64,000 nucleotides of DNA from Variovorax brevis (GCF_030317105.1 NZ_JASZYG010000004.1:124001-188000); one strand, 5' to 3'; positions 38,083 through 46,926 are shown, counted from the stretch's first letter. A program made the numbers and translations. Notes: generated from the sequence alone by a model not told the origin.

Positions 38083-38102
38083 TTGAGATTCATTATCATT
38101 TG
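38083..38102 (+). promoter_or_regulatory. Candidate Fur box before the siderophore receptor
   Basis: TTGAGATTCATTATCATTTG closely resembles the betaproteobacterial Fur box (ATGAGAATCATTATCATT-like). It lies about 120 bases before the receptor gene; the leader between holds nothing else I recognise. Confidence 0.7.
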
Positions 38103-38221
38103 ATGGATTTCGCCAGATCAGCGATTCAACTCACCCAGCCAATCCCCTCTCCGGCACTTGTCGGACCGCTGCGGGACCCGCCAGTCGAGTTCTTCCCCAT
38201 GCCCCTTCCGGAGAACCCTTC

Positions 38222-40549
38222 ATGGCCTACATCAAGAGCCGCAAGCACGCCGTTGCCCGTGCGCTTCCCCCTTTTGGCAGTGCCGCGGCCGCTGCCACCC
38301 TCGTCGCCCTGAGTCTTCCCGTCGCCGCGCAAACCAACACGCTCAAGGAAGTCAGGGTCACCGAAGACACCACGGTGGACTACAAGACCGACACCTCGGC
38401 CAACCCGAAGTTCACTGCCCCCCTGGTTGATACGCCCAAGACCATTCAGGTGGTGCCCGAGCAGGTCATGCGCGAACAGGGCGCGACCACGCTGACCGAA
38501 GCGCTTCGCAACTCGCCCGGCGTCAGCGCCTTCTACCTCGGCGAGAACGGCAACACCAGCACCGGCGACGCGGTCTACATGCGCGGCTTTGACGCCTCGG
38601 GCAGCATCTTCGTGGACGGCATCCGCGACGTCGGGTCGATTTCGCGGGACGTGTTCAACCTCGAATCCGTGGAGGTCGTCAAGGGCCCGAGCAGCACCGA
38701 CGTGGGCCGCACCTCGCCGGGCGGCTACATCAACCTCATCAGCAAGAAGCCACTGCTCGAAGACGCTTTCTCGGGCTCGGTCGGCTTTGGCAGCGGAAGC
38801 TTCAAGCGCGGCACCCTGGACTGGAACAAGGTCGTCAGCGGCGCGGACGGCTCGGGCACGGCCTTCCGCATCAACGCGATGGTGGAGGACTCGGGCGTCG
38901 CCAGCCGCGACAACATCGAGAACGACCGTTGGGCCATCGCGCCGTCGATCGCCTTCGGCCTGAACACGCCCACGCGCGTTTACCTGGACTACCTGCACGC
39001 CAAGCAGAGCAACGTGCCCGACGGCGGCGTGCCGACGGTGGGCCTGCCTGGCTATTCGACCCCGGATCCGACGCGGCCCTACATCACCACGGCACCGCCG
39101 GTTCGTTCGCGCAACTACTACGGCACGAACTTCGATTTCGACGACGTGACCGCCGACATGTTCACGGCACGCGTCGAGCACGACATCACGCCGACCATGA
39201 CGGTGCGAAACATCACGCGCTATGGCGAGACGTCCCAGGACTATTTCCTGACGTCGTTCATGGGCTCCTCGGCCAATTTGACGACGCGGCCGCCTGCAGC
39301 CAACCCGAACGATCCCTCCACCTGGACGATCGCGCGAAGCAATCCGACGTCCAAGGACCAGGAAAACAAGATCATCACGAACCAGACCAACCTGAGCGCG
39401 AAGTTCGACACGGGCGGCGTCAGCCACTCGCTGAACACAGGCCTGGAGCTGATTCGCGAAGAGCAAAGCAACAACGGCTACTACGGCTACAACGGCATCG
39501 CCAACGGCCAGCCCATCGGCAACGGATCGTTCCCCGCGGCCAACCTGTACGCGCCCAACCCGAACGTGACGGGCTACAACCGCGTGCGCAATGGCGCGGA
39601 CAGCAAGGGCACCACGGACACGGTGGGCGTCTATGTGTTCGACACAGCCAAGCTGAGCCAGAACTGGCAAGTGACGGGCGGCGTTCGCTACGACCACTAC
39701 AGCACCGACTACGACGCCACCACGCGCTCGACCGCCACCACCAACCCAGGCCTGCCGGTGGGCACACTGGTGCCGACGGACCTGAGCACCTCGGGCGGAC
39801 TGTGGTCGGGCCAGATCGGCCTGGTCTACAAGCCCGCCGAGAACGGCAGCGTCTACATCGCCTACGGCACGGCGGCACAACCGCCAGGTGGCGCCAACTT
39901 CTCGCTGGCCAACAGCGGCAACAACGCCTCGCGCACCGACTTCGAACCACAAAAGACGAAGTCGACGGAAATCGGCACGAAGTGGGATGTGCTCAACAAG
40001 AAACTGGGCCTGGCCGCGGCGCTGTATCGAACCGACGTCAGCAACGAAGTCATTCCCGACCCGACCAACGCCGCTGTGTTCTATCAAGCGGGCAAGAAGC
40101 GCGTCGAAGGGCTGGAGTTGAGCGCGGCCGGCGCATTGACCGACCACTGGGGCGTGAGTGCCGGCTACGCCTACATGGACACCTCCATCGTGTCGGGTCC
40201 GGCCGTCACGGCCGATGGCACCAACATCATTGCCTACGCCCCCAAGAATGCCTTCACGGCATGGACGACCTATCAGTTCCCGATGGGCCTGACGATCGGC
40301 GGCGGCGCGCGCTATGTCGGCAAGCTGCATCGCGGCACGGACAGTGCCATCGGCACGCCCTCTTTCGTGGAGGCCTATTGGGTCTTCGACGCAACGGTGG
40401 GCTACCGGCTCAGCAAGAACCTCGATCTCCAGTTGAACATCTACAACCTGTTCGACAAGGAGTACGTGGCGGCCATCAACAAGAGCGGCTACCGCTACTC
40501 GCCGGGCATCCCGCGCTCGGCGCGCGTGGCGCTCAACTTCGCGTTCTGA
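38222..40549 (+). CDS. TonB-dependent siderophore receptor (Fiu-like)
   Basis: 775 residues. Outer-membrane beta-barrel with a plug domain. Signal peptide ends near PVAA-QTNTL. Plug motifs: DTPKTIQVVPEQVMREQGATTLTEALRNSPGV, YMRGFDASGSIFVDGIRDVGSISRDVFNLESVEVVKGPSS; the barrel has many beta strands and ends in the sorting Phe (VALNFAF). The TonB box is probably near NTLKEVRVTE. The following PiuC-type gene matches the E. coli fiu-ybiX arrangement, which suggests monomeric catecholate siderophores as ligand. Preceded by a Fur-like box. Confidence 0.93.
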   Translation: MAYIKSRKHAVARALPPFGSAAAAATLVALSLPVAAQTNTLKEVRVTEDTTVDYKTDTSANPKFTAPLVDTPKTIQVVPEQVMREQGATTLTEALRNSPGVSAFYLGENGNTSTGDAVYMRGFDASGSIFVDGIRDVGSISRDVFNLESVEVVKGPSSTDVGRTSPGGYINLISKKPLLEDAFSGSVGFGSGSFKRGTLDWNKVVSGADGSGTAFRINAMVEDSGVASRDNIENDRWAIAPSIAFGLNTPTRVYLDYLHAKQSNVPDGGVPTVGLPGYSTPDPTRPYITTAPPVRSRNYYGTNFDFDDVTADMFTARVEHDITPTMTVRNITRYGETSQDYFLTSFMGSSANLTTRPPAANPNDPSTWTIARSNPTSKDQENKIITNQTNLSAKFDTGGVSHSLNTGLELIREEQSNNGYYGYNGIANGQPIGNGSFPAANLYAPNPNVTGYNRVRNGADSKGTTDTVGVYVFDTAKLSQNWQVTGGVRYDHYSTDYDATTRSTATTNPGLPVGTLVPTDLSTSGGLWSGQIGLVYKPAENGSVYIAYGTAAQPPGGANFSLANSGNNASRTDFEPQKTKSTEIGTKWDVLNKKLGLAAALYRTDVSNEVIPDPTNAAVFYQAGKKRVEGLELSAAGALTDHWGVSAGYAYMDTSIVSGPAVTADGTNIIAYAPKNAFTAWTTYQFPMGLTIGGGARYVGKLHRGTDSAIGTPSFVEAYWVFDATVGYRLSKNLDLQLNIYNLFDKEYVAAINKSGYRYSPGIPRSARVALNFAF

Positions 40550-40591
40550 TGCGTTGCCGGGGGCCTGAAACCCCCGGTCAATGCGAAACTG

Positions 40592-40626
40592 ATGCCCCGG
40601 GCAGACGGCCGGGGCATTTTCATTTT
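40592..40626 (+). terminator. Hairpin after the receptor gene
   Basis: ATGCCCCGG / CCGGGGCAT stem followed by TTTTCATTTTT, between the receptor and the PiuC-type gene; some read-through is likely if the two are co-expressed. Confidence 0.8.
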
Positions 40627-40641
40627 TCGAGGTGAATCAAG

Positions 40642-41322
40642 ATGATGCTGCACGTCCCAGAGGTCCTGAGCACCGCACAGGTGCGCGAAGTGCGGGCGGC
40701 GCTGGACAGGGCCGACTGGATCGACGGGCGCGAGACGGTCGGCCAGCAGGGCGCCCAAGTCAAGCGCAACCGGCAGCTGCCCGAGCACTCGCCCATCGGC
40801 CGGGAACTGGCCAAGACGATCCTGGCGGCGGTGGTGAAGAACGCGCTCTTCTTCTCTGCAGCCCTGCCCCTTCGCTTCGTGCCGCCGCTGTTCAACCGCT
40901 ACGAGGGCGGCGAACACTACGGGCTGCACGTCGACGGCGCGGTGCGCTCGGTGCCCGTTACCGGCGAGCGGCTTCGCACGGACCTGTCGTGCACCCTCTT
41001 CTTGTGCGAGCCGGAGGACTACGAGGGGGGCGAGCTGGAAGTGGTCGACACCTACGGCACGCATGAGGTCAAGCTGCCCGCAGGCGACCTCATTCTTTAT
41101 CCCGCGAGCAGCCTGCACCGGGTGCATCCCGTCACTCAGGGCGCGCGGACCTGCTCTTTTTTCTGGTTGCAAAGCATGGTGCGCGACGACAGGCAGCGCG
41201 CGATGCTGTACGAACTGGACCAAACCATTCTCAAGTTGCGCGCACGCCACGGTGAAAGCGAAGAATCCGTCGCTCTCACGGGCCACTATCACAACCTTCT
41301 GAGAATGTGGACCGACGTCTAG
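40642..41322 (+). CDS. PKHD-type Fe(II)/2-oxoglutarate hydroxylase (PiuC/YbiX)
   Basis: 226 residues. The iron-binding triad of this dioxygenase family is visible: HVD in [11 protein letters not shown] and the distal His in [10 protein letters not shown], with the 2-oxoglutarate Arg soon after. [29 protein letters not shown] and YEGGELEV are hallmarks of the PiuC/YbiX subfamily, which is nearly always linked to catecholate siderophore receptors. Its substrate is not known. The second of two adjacent ATGs (40645) may be used. Confidence 0.95.
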   Translation: MMLHVPEVLSTAQVREVRAALDRADWIDGRETVGQQGAQVKRNRQLPEHSPIGRELAKTILAAVVKNALFFSAALPLRFVPPLFNRYEGGEHYGLHVDGAVRSVPVTGERLRTDLSCTLFLCEPEDYEGGELEVVDTYGTHEVKLPAGDLILYPASSLHRVHPVTQGARTCSFFWLQSMVRDDRQRAMLYELDQTILKLRARHGESEESVALTGHYHNLLRMWTDV

Positions 41323-41370
41323 GCACGCCCGTCCACGCGCACTGGGCCTGCCACTGTCAGCCCTTCGCCG

Positions 41371-41410
41371 GCAATAGTTATTGCAAATGCGATGAATTCG
41401 TATTTATAAT
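41371..41410 (+). promoter_or_regulatory. Promoter with overlapping Fur-like palindrome before bfd
   Basis: TTGCAA (41381-41386) and a perfect TATAAT (41405-41410) are 18 bases apart. The palindrome GCAATA-GT-TATTGC (41371-41384) overlaps the -35 box and could be a Fur site. The ATG of bfd is 43 bases after the -10 box. Confidence 0.6.
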
Positions 41411-41452
41411 CACCTCACTTCTTCAACCAGCCAGCCAACTCTCTGCATTGCC

Positions 41453-41722
41453 ATGATCGTCTGCGTCTGCCGTCGAGTCTCTGACCGTGAAATTGCACGC
41501 CATGCGCGTGCCGGGATGAGCTTTGACGAAGTCCAGCTCGAACTCGGCGTGGCCACCCAGTGTGGTCAATGCGAAGGGTGCGCGCGTGATGTCGTTGCCC
41601 AGTGCAGCGCATCGCATCCGGTCGCCGCGTGCAATCGCGAGACGGGGTCCGTCGCGATTCAGCTTGCCGCCTCCATTTCGGAAAGCAAGGCATGGCACTC
41701 ATCGCGGTCGGTTGCAGCTTGA
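41453..41722 (+). CDS. bfd: Bacterioferritin-associated ferredoxin
   Basis: 89 residues. The 2Fe-2S ligand pattern CVC (residues 4 and 6) ... CGQC is complete, in MIVCVCRRVSDREI and GVATQCGQCEGCARD. Bfd reduces the ferric core of bacterioferritin so iron can be released; it is made under iron starvation, which fits the Fur-like promoter. The last 25 residues (AASISESKAWHSS...) are unlike the family and may reflect a run into a downstream sequence; the stop lies inside the overlapping tiny ORF. Confidence 0.9.
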   Translation: MIVCVCRRVSDREIARHARAGMSFDEVQLELGVATQCGQCEGCARDVVAQCSASHPVAACNRETGSVAIQLAASISESKAWHSSRSVAA

Positions 41723-41763
41723 TCCTCGTTTTGGGATCGGCATGGTGGATCTTTCGTAAATAG
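41692..41763 (+). CDS. Possible 23-residue single-helix membrane peptide
   Basis: A 23-codon ORF (begins MALIAVGCSL, ends WWIFRK) overlaps the last 31 bases of bfd in another frame. It reads as one transmembrane helix followed by a positive tail, a design common in small membrane proteins. The sequence before the ATG, GGAAAGCAAGG, offers a plausible ribosome site. The position between bfd and tonB in an iron-regulated run is suggestive. It could also be chance; no homologue can be named from the sequence. Confidence 0.45.
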   Translation: MALIAVGCSLILVLGSAWWIFRK

Positions 41764-41827
41764 CAGAGTGCGCTTTTTCTGCTGCTCGCGGGCACTTCGG
41801 GTGCCCGTTTTCGTCATATGACTCATC

Positions 41828-42514
41828 GTGTCTGAACGCTTTTCCTCACCGCAAACCGGTGTTTCGCGCAACGTCGTGATCGCGGGCAGCGTCGTGCTGT
41901 TCCACGTCGCGGCGCTGTGGGCATTGCAGACCGGCCTCATCCGCCGCGCCGCCGAAGTGGTGGTGCCGGTGGAAATCCTGAGCCAGTTCGTCGATCCGCC
42001 GAAACCGGTCGAACCGCCGCCCCCGCCGCCCCCTCCTCCGCCGCCACCGCAGCCGAAGAAGGAGATCGTCAAGGCGCAGCCGCCCCCGCGGCCGATGGCG
42101 ATTCGCGAGCCCAAGCCGGCGCCGAACGCACCAACGGGTGTAGTGGAGCCGCAACCGCCTGCGCCGCCTCTCGCGCCCCCGGCACCGCCCGCGCCACCCG
42201 CACCGCCGCCGGCACCGCCAGCACCTCCTGCGATGCAGTTGCCTTCGACGGACGCCGACTACCTGAACAATCCGAAGCCAATTTTCCCAGCCATGAGCCG
42301 ACGACTCGGCGAGCAAGGCAGGACGATCGTGCGCGTTGTCATCGGCGCGGATGGCCTACCAAAGTCGGCAAGCATTCAGCGATCGAGCGGTTACGAACGA
42401 CTCGACGAGGCCGCACGCACCGCCGTCATGAGTTGGCGATACGTGCCAGGCAAGCGAAATGGCGTCCCTGAACAAATGGAATTCAGCGTCCCTATCAATT
42501 GGGTTCTCAATTAA
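41828..42514 (+). CDS. tonB: Energy transducer TonB
   Basis: 228 residues from GTG 41828. An N-terminal membrane anchor (VVIAGSVVLFHVAALWAL), a very Pro-rich periplasmic span (about 58-135, with a 12-Pro run and PAPPAPPAPP repeats), and a C-terminal TonB domain (NPKPIFPAMSRRLGEQGRTIVRVVIGADG...GYERLDEAARTAVMSWRYVPGKRNG). It couples the proton motive force, through ExbB/ExbD, to the outer-membrane receptor encoded upstream. Confidence 0.96.
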   Translation: MSERFSSPQTGVSRNVVIAGSVVLFHVAALWALQTGLIRRAAEVVVPVEILSQFVDPPKPVEPPPPPPPPPPPPQPKKEIVKAQPPPRPMAIREPKPAPNAPTGVVEPQPPAPPLAPPAPPAPPAPPPAPPAPPAMQLPSTDADYLNNPKPIFPAMSRRLGEQGRTIVRVVIGADGLPKSASIQRSSGYERLDEAARTAVMSWRYVPGKRNGVPEQMEFSVPINWVLN

Positions 42515-42534
42515 TTTTTCTGGAGTAGGTAAGT

Positions 42535-43251
42535 ATGGAATCGCAATTCGGACTGATGAACCTCTGGACGCAAGGTGACATCGTCACCAAGGCGGTCGCG
42601 CTGCTGCTGGTCGGCATGTCGCTCGCGTCCTGGATCGTCATCATCATCAAGGCGCTGGACATCGTGAAGTACAAGCGCCAGGCCCGTCGCTCTTCGGACT
42701 TCTGGCACAGCGAAGACTTCGCCACCGCGCTCAACAAGCTGGGCAAGGACGACAGCAACCCCTTCCGCGGCTTGGCGCTCGAAGGCCGCGAAGCCACCGC
42801 CCACCACCGCAACACCAAGGCCCACCTGCACGACGCACTGGACGTGAGCGACTGGGTCACGCGCTCGCTGCGCAACGCCATTGACGAATTCACCGCACGC
42901 ATCCAGACCGGGCTGGCCGTGCTGGCGTCGGTGGGCTCCACCGCCCCCTTCATCGGCCTTTTCGGTACCGTTTGGGGCATCTACCACGCGCTGATGAGCA
43001 TCAGCTCGGCCGGCCAGGCCACCATCGACAAGGTGGCTGGACCGATCGGCGAGGCGCTCGTCATGACGGCGCTGGGCCTGGCGGTCGCGATCCCGGCCGT
43101 GCTGGGCTACAACGCCCTGGTGCGCGGCAACAAGTTCGTGCTGACCAAGCTCAACAGCTTTGCGCATGACCTGCACGCCTACTTCGTGACCGGCGCCCGC
43201 GTCCAGACCGGCACGGGCGAAGCCACCGTCGTGCCGCTCAAGAAGGGCTGA
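42535..43251 (+). CDS. exbB: Biopolymer transport protein ExbB
   Basis: 238 residues with three transmembrane segments: near 18-40 (KAVALLLVGMSLASWIVIIIK), about 130-150 (IGLFGTVWGIYHALMSI) and 165-185 (GEALVMTALGLAVAIPAVLGYN). The motif STAPFIGLFGTVWGI is the MotA/TolQ/ExbB signature. It forms the proton channel with ExbD. TGGAG lies before the start; 20 bases after tonB. Confidence 0.96.
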   Translation: MESQFGLMNLWTQGDIVTKAVALLLVGMSLASWIVIIIKALDIVKYKRQARRSSDFWHSEDFATALNKLGKDDSNPFRGLALEGREATAHHRNTKAHLHDALDVSDWVTRSLRNAIDEFTARIQTGLAVLASVGSTAPFIGLFGTVWGIYHALMSISSAGQATIDKVAGPIGEALVMTALGLAVAIPAVLGYNALVRGNKFVLTKLNSFAHDLHAYFVTGARVQTGTGEATVVPLKKG

Positions 43252-43256
43252 ACGCC

Positions 43257-43670
43257 ATGGCATTCGGAACGCAAGACGAACCCGATGACGTGATGAACGA
43301 AATCAACATGACGCCGCTGGTCGACGTCATGCTGGTGCTGCTCATCATCTTCATCATCACCGTGCCCGTCATGAAGCACGCCGTGAACATCGACCTGCCG
43401 CGCGCCAGCAGCGAGAAGGAGGTGACCAAGCCGGAGAACATCCTGTTCACCGTCACGGCGGACGGCAGCTACTACTGGAACGACCAGAAGATCAGCGACG
43501 AGGAGCTTTCCAGGCGCCTGTCCGCCGAAGCCGCCAAGGACCCGCAGCCCGAGTTGCACATCCGCGGCGACAAGGAAGTTCGCTACGAACGCGTGGCGCT
43601 GGCCATGTCCGCAGCCCGCGAAGCCGGGGTGCGCAAGATCGGCTTCATCACCGAGCCCAAGCCTCAATGA
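43257..43670 (+). CDS. exbD: Biopolymer transport protein ExbD
   Basis: 137 residues. EINMTPLVDVMLVLLIIFIITVPV contains the single transmembrane helix with the proton-carrying Asp; the periplasmic domain has YYWNDQKISDEELSRRL and ends in KIGFITEP. It follows exbB after five bases, completing tonB-exbB-exbD. Confidence 0.96.
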   Translation: MAFGTQDEPDDVMNEINMTPLVDVMLVLLIIFIITVPVMKHAVNIDLPRASSEKEVTKPENILFTVTADGSYYWNDQKISDEELSRRLSAEAAKDPQPELHIRGDKEVRYERVALAMSAAREAGVRKIGFITEPKPQ

Positions 43671-43700
43671 GATTTACTTGCATTTAATTTGTCCAGACCG

Positions 43701-43730
43701 TTGACTTTTGAATGCGAACAATTATCATTT
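43701..43730 (+). promoter_or_regulatory. hemP promoter with overlapping Fur-like box
   Basis: TTGACT (43701-43706), 16 bases, TATCAT (43723-43728). The Fur-like AATGCGAACAATTATCATT (43711-43729) covers the spacer and -10 box. The start codon is 32 bases after. Confidence 0.6.
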
Positions 43731-43759
43731 AAGCACTGACACCGTGAAGGCCCCTCGCC

Positions 43760-43963
43760 ATGCAAACAACTCTGACTTCCGTCCTCAACCACCCAACGCC
43801 CGGAACGTCCGGTGGTCGCGCCAAGGATCTCGGCGCCCGGCCGGCGGGGCTCGTTGAAAGCGCAGATCTGCTCAAAGGCAACAAGACGATCGGCATCATG
43901 CACAACGGCGCGCTGTATCGGCTCCAGGCCACCAAACTCGGCAAGCTGATCCTTACCAAGTAA
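43760..43963 (+). CDS. hemP: Hemin uptake protein HemP
   Basis: 67 residues. The C-terminal IMHNGALYRLQATKLGKLILTK is the HemP signature ('HNGxxYxLRxTRxGKLILTK'); the N-terminus is variable. HemP-type proteins are small iron-regulated factors; in some alpha- and betaproteobacteria they act as transcription activators of haem receptor genes. No haem receptor or hmu transport gene lies next to it in this window. Confidence 0.92.
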   Translation: MQTTLTSVLNHPTPGTSGGRAKDLGARPAGLVESADLLKGNKTIGIMHNGALYRLQATKLGKLILTK

Positions 43964-44000
43964 AGGATCAGCCGCCTTTCAGGCAAGTTTCATCGTGGGG

Positions 44001-44036
44001 CGACCTGAGGAGAGCAATCTCCGAGGGGTCGTTTTT
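44001..44036 (+). terminator. Rho-independent terminator after hemP
   Basis: CGACC-TGAGGAGA / TCTCCGAGGGGTCG imperfect stem with a GCAA loop and five T residues. Confidence 0.75.
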
Positions 44037-44085
44037 GCTAGCCAACGGTTTACCTACAGCCAAGCTTTTTTTCCCGCAAGACAGA

Positions 44086-44127
44086 CCAATGCAAAACGCC
44101 GACCCTGGGGTCGGCGTTTTGCATTGG
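44086..44127. terminator. Very long perfect inverted repeat, probable terminator of the GlcG-like gene
   Basis: Twenty perfect base pairs (CCAATGCAAAACGCCGACCC and its complement) with only two bases in the loop. An A-run and a T-run are inside the stem, so it could end transcription in both directions. It lies 14 bases past the stop of the minus-strand GlcG-like gene. Confidence 0.8.
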
Positions 44128-44141
44128 CGATCAGGAAACGA

Positions 44142-44549
44142 TCAGAGGCCGATGGCGGCAATGCCGGCCTTGGCAATCTGCGCGTCTTCATTCGACTTCA
44201 CGCCGCTCACGCCCACGGCGCCGATGACCTGCCCGTCCTTGACGATCGGCACGCCGCCTTCGAGCATGCCCTGAAGCACGGGAACCGTGAGGAACGCGGT
44301 GCGCCCGCCGTTGATGATGTCTTCGTAGCCCTTGCTTTCGCGGCGGCCCATGGCGGCGGTGTGCGCCTTGGCGGGGGCGATGTGCGACGAGATGGCCGCT
44401 GCGCCGTCCAGGCGCTGGAGCCAGAGCAGATTGCCGCCATCGTCGGCAATTGCGATGGTCACGGCCCAGTTGTTCTTGAGCGCTTCGGCTTCTGCAGCGG
44501 CGGCGATGGCCTTGACGTCGGCGAGTTCGAGGAAGGACTTGGTCTTCAT
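44142..44549 (-). CDS. GlcG/HbpS family haem-degrading-like protein
   Basis: 135 residues. The family core is clear: VTIAIADDGGNLLWLQRLDGA, SHIAPAKAHTAAMGRRES, GGVPIVKDGQVIGAVGVSGV and a final DAQIAKAGIAAI. HbpS binds haem and senses redox state, while GlcG is of unknown function in glycolate operons. The surrounding iron genes, especially hemP, make a haem link attractive, but the protein has no secretion signal and its orientation is opposite to hemP. Confidence 0.88.
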   Translation of the reverse strand: MKTKSFLELADVKAIAAAAEAEALKNNWAVTIAIADDGGNLLWLQRLDGAAAISSHIAPAKAHTAAMGRRESKGYEDIINGGRTAFLTVPVLQGMLEGGVPIVKDGQVIGAVGVSGVKSNEDAQIAKAGIAAIGL

Positions 44550-44715
44550 GATGGATTCGGTAACTGGGAAAAACCCGAGAGCATAACGGCCCTACGCCTT
44601 GGAAGCCCTACAAAGTGTAGGAAGGCCCCCTTGCGGTTATTTCGCCTGACCCCACTTGCAGCGCCCTAGAATCATCCCCAACTGCGCCCCAGCAGCCTAC
44701 AAGGAGATCTGATCC

Positions 44716-45414
44716 ATGAATGACCGCGTCACCACCCTCAACCCGTCGAGTGGCTATGGCACTGGCCTGCAGGCCGACCGCCAGCGCGTCCTGCGCAACA
44801 CCTACTGGCTCCTGGCGCTGAGCCTTGTTCCAACCGTGCTCGGCGCCTGGCTGGGCGTCGCCACGGGAATCACCGCCGCATTGTCGGGCGGCCTCGGCCT
44901 GATCGTCTTTCTCGGCGGCGCATTCGGTTTCATGTTCGCCATCGAAAAGACCAAGAACTCGGCTGCCGGCGTGCCGGTGCTGCTGGGCTTCACCTTCTTC
45001 ATGGGCCTGATGCTGTCGCGCATGATCGCGATGGTGCTGGGCTTCAAGAACGGCGGCGAGCTGGTCATGACGGCCTTTGGCGGCACGGCTGGCGTGTTCC
45101 TGGTGATGGCGTCGCTGGCGACCGTCATCAAGCGCGACCTTTCCGGCATGTCGAAGTGGCTGTTCGTCGGCGCCCTGGTGCTGATGGTCGGCGCCATCAT
45201 CAACGTGTTCGTCGGCTCCACGGCCGGCATGGCAGCGATCTCGGTGGCAGCCATTGGCATCTTCTCGGCCTACATGCTGTACGACCTGAAGCAGATCATC
45301 GACGGCGGCGAGACGAACTACATCACCGCCACGCTGGCGCTGTACCTGGACCTGTTCAACATCTTCCAGAGCCTGCTGGCGCTGCTGGGCATTTTCGGCG
45401 GCGAGCGCGACTGA
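44716..45414 (+). CDS. Bax inhibitor-1/YccA family membrane protein
   Basis: 232 residues with seven hydrophobic segments and the BI-1 family pattern (NTYWLLALSLVPTVLGAWLG; GVFLVMASLATVIKRDLSGMSKWLF; SAYMLYDLKQIIDGGETNYITATLALYLDLFNIFQSLL, where the last Asp/Glu residues form the pH sensor). YccA of E. coli modulates FtsH; a proton/calcium leak is known in Bacillus. AAGGAG precedes the ATG. Confidence 0.93.
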   Translation: MNDRVTTLNPSSGYGTGLQADRQRVLRNTYWLLALSLVPTVLGAWLGVATGITAALSGGLGLIVFLGGAFGFMFAIEKTKNSAAGVPVLLGFTFFMGLMLSRMIAMVLGFKNGGELVMTAFGGTAGVFLVMASLATVIKRDLSGMSKWLFVGALVLMVGAIINVFVGSTAGMAAISVAAIGIFSAYMLYDLKQIIDGGETNYITATLALYLDLFNIFQSLLALLGIFGGERD

Positions 45415-45434
45415 TCGCACCACGCACTCCATGC

Positions 45435-45465
45435 AAAAGGGCCCCGAGATCGGGGCCCTTTTTCT
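45435..45465. terminator. Rho-independent terminator between yccA-like gene and rlmD
   Basis: AAGGGCCCCG / CGGGGCCCTT perfect stem, AGAT loop, TTTCTTT tail; serves two convergent genes. Confidence 0.9.
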
Positions 45466-45474
45466 TTGCGTTGC

Positions 45475-46926
45475 TCAAGCCTGCAGGTCGAACACCGCCA
45501 TCGATTCGACGTGTGCCGTATGCGGGAACATGTTGATGACGCCGGCGTGCGTGCAGCGGTAGCCCGCCTGATGCACCAGCAAGCCGGCATCGCGCGCCAG
45601 CGTCGAGGGATTGCAGCTCACGTAGACGATGCGCGTGGGCGGCTTCCAGCCTCCCGGTGCGGGCACTTCCTCGGGATGTGCAAGGCGCTCCTGATGCAGG
45701 TCCGCCAGCGCTTTCGCAAGGGCAAACGCGCCTTCGCGCGGCGGGTCGACCAGCCAGCGATCGGCATAGCCGTCGCGCACCAGCATTTCCGGGGTCATCT
45801 CGAACAGGTTTCGCGCCACGAAAGTCGTGGCGCACATCGGGCGCGTTGAAGCCGCAGCCACCTGATTCGCCTTGAAATTGTCGGTGGCACGCGCCACCAG
45901 CGTGTCGCTGCCCTCGATGCCCAGCACTTCCCTTGCGCGCGTGGCCAACGGCAGCGTGAAGTTGCCAAGCCCGCAGAACCAGTCGATGACGCGCTCCTCG
46001 GGCTGCACATCCAGCAGCCTTAGCGCCCGTGTGACCAACACGCGATTGATGTGCGGATTGACTTGGGTGAAATCCGTCGGTTTGAAGGGCATGCTCACGC
46101 CGAAATCCGGCAGCTCGTAGCGCAACTGCATGCCGCCGGGTTCCAGCAGCTTGACTGTTTCCGGGCCCTTGGACTGCAACCACCACTGCACGCCCTCGTG
46201 CCCGGCGGCAAAAGCCTTCAGGCGGGCAATGTCGGCATCGGACAGAGGCTCCAGGTGACGCAGCACCAGCGCGATGACGCCCAGCTCCGTCGAACCCGGC
46301 GCATCACCGCATGCCATCTCGATCTGGGGACAGGTCTCGCATGCGTCCATGGAGCCGATCAGTTCCCGCAGCGGCACGAGCATGTCGCTGACGCGCACCG
46401 GCAGCACCGGGCACATCGTCATGTCGGCGATGTAACGGCTCTTGCGTTCGTGAAAGCCAATGAGCACCACGCCTTTTTTCAGCACCCGGCGCACCGACAA
46501 GCGGGCGCGATAGCGGTAGTTCCACGTCGGGCCTTCCAGGGGCCGCAGCATGTTCTCGGGCTTGACCTTGCCCAGGTGCCAAAGGTTGTCTTCAAGGGCG
46601 CGTTGCTTGACCGCCACCTGCGCTGCGGCATCCAGATGCTGCATCTTGCAGCCACCACAAGCACCCGCGTGCAGACCGAAATGCTGGCAGCCGGGGCGCA
46701 CGCGCTGCGATGATTCGCGACGCATGGCGCTCAACACGCCCTGCTCCCAATTGTTCTTGGTCCGGAGCAACTTGAACTGCACTTCCTCGAAGGGCAACGC
46801 ACCTTCGATGAAGACCACTTTTCCGTCCGCCTTGTGCGCGACGCCCTGTGCGTCGAGGTCGAGCGACTCGACCTTCAGCCACTCGCTGGGGGCAGCGGCG
46901 GCGTTTTTCTGTTTTGAATCTGTCAT
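45475..46926 (-). CDS. rlmD: 23S rRNA (uracil-1939-C5)-methyltransferase RlmD
   Basis: 483 residues. A TRAM domain at the N-terminus ([28 protein letters not shown]), the 4Fe-4S cysteines ([19 protein letters not shown] and a later CPVLPVR), SAM-binding [15 protein letters not shown] and catalytic [11 protein letters not shown]. The insertion of about 50 residues between the N-terminal part and the methylase core (residues 195-250) is longer than in E. coli. Single gene facing the YccA-like gene; 50 bases beyond rpoS in the same direction. Confidence 0.94.
   Translation of the reverse strand: MTDSKQKNAAAAPSEWLKVESLDLDAQGVAHKADGKVVFIEGALPFEEVQFKLLRTKNNWEQGVLSAMRRESSQRVRPGCQHFGLHAGACGGCKMQHLDAAAQVAVKQRALEDNLWHLGKVKPENMLRPLEGPTWNYRYRARLSVRRVLKKGVVLIGFHERKSRYIADMTMCPVLPVRVSDMLVPLRELIGSMDACETCPQIEMACGDAPGSTELGVIALVLRHLEPLSDADIARLKAFAAGHEGVQWWLQSKGPETVKLLEPGGMQLRYELPDFGVSMPFKPTDFTQVNPHINRVLVTRALRLLDVQPEERVIDWFCGLGNFTLPLATRAREVLGIEGSDTLVARATDNFKANQVAAASTRPMCATTFVARNLFEMTPEMLVRDGYADRWLVDPPREGAFALAKALADLHQERLAHPEEVPAPGGWKPPTRIVYVSCNPSTLARDAGLLVHQAGYRCTHAGVINMFPHTAHVESMAVFDLQA

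Noticed and set aside
38126..40330. 734-codon frame opposite the siderophore receptor
   Set aside because: The receptor on the plus strand is complete with signal peptide and terminal Phe; the opposite frame has shadow composition.
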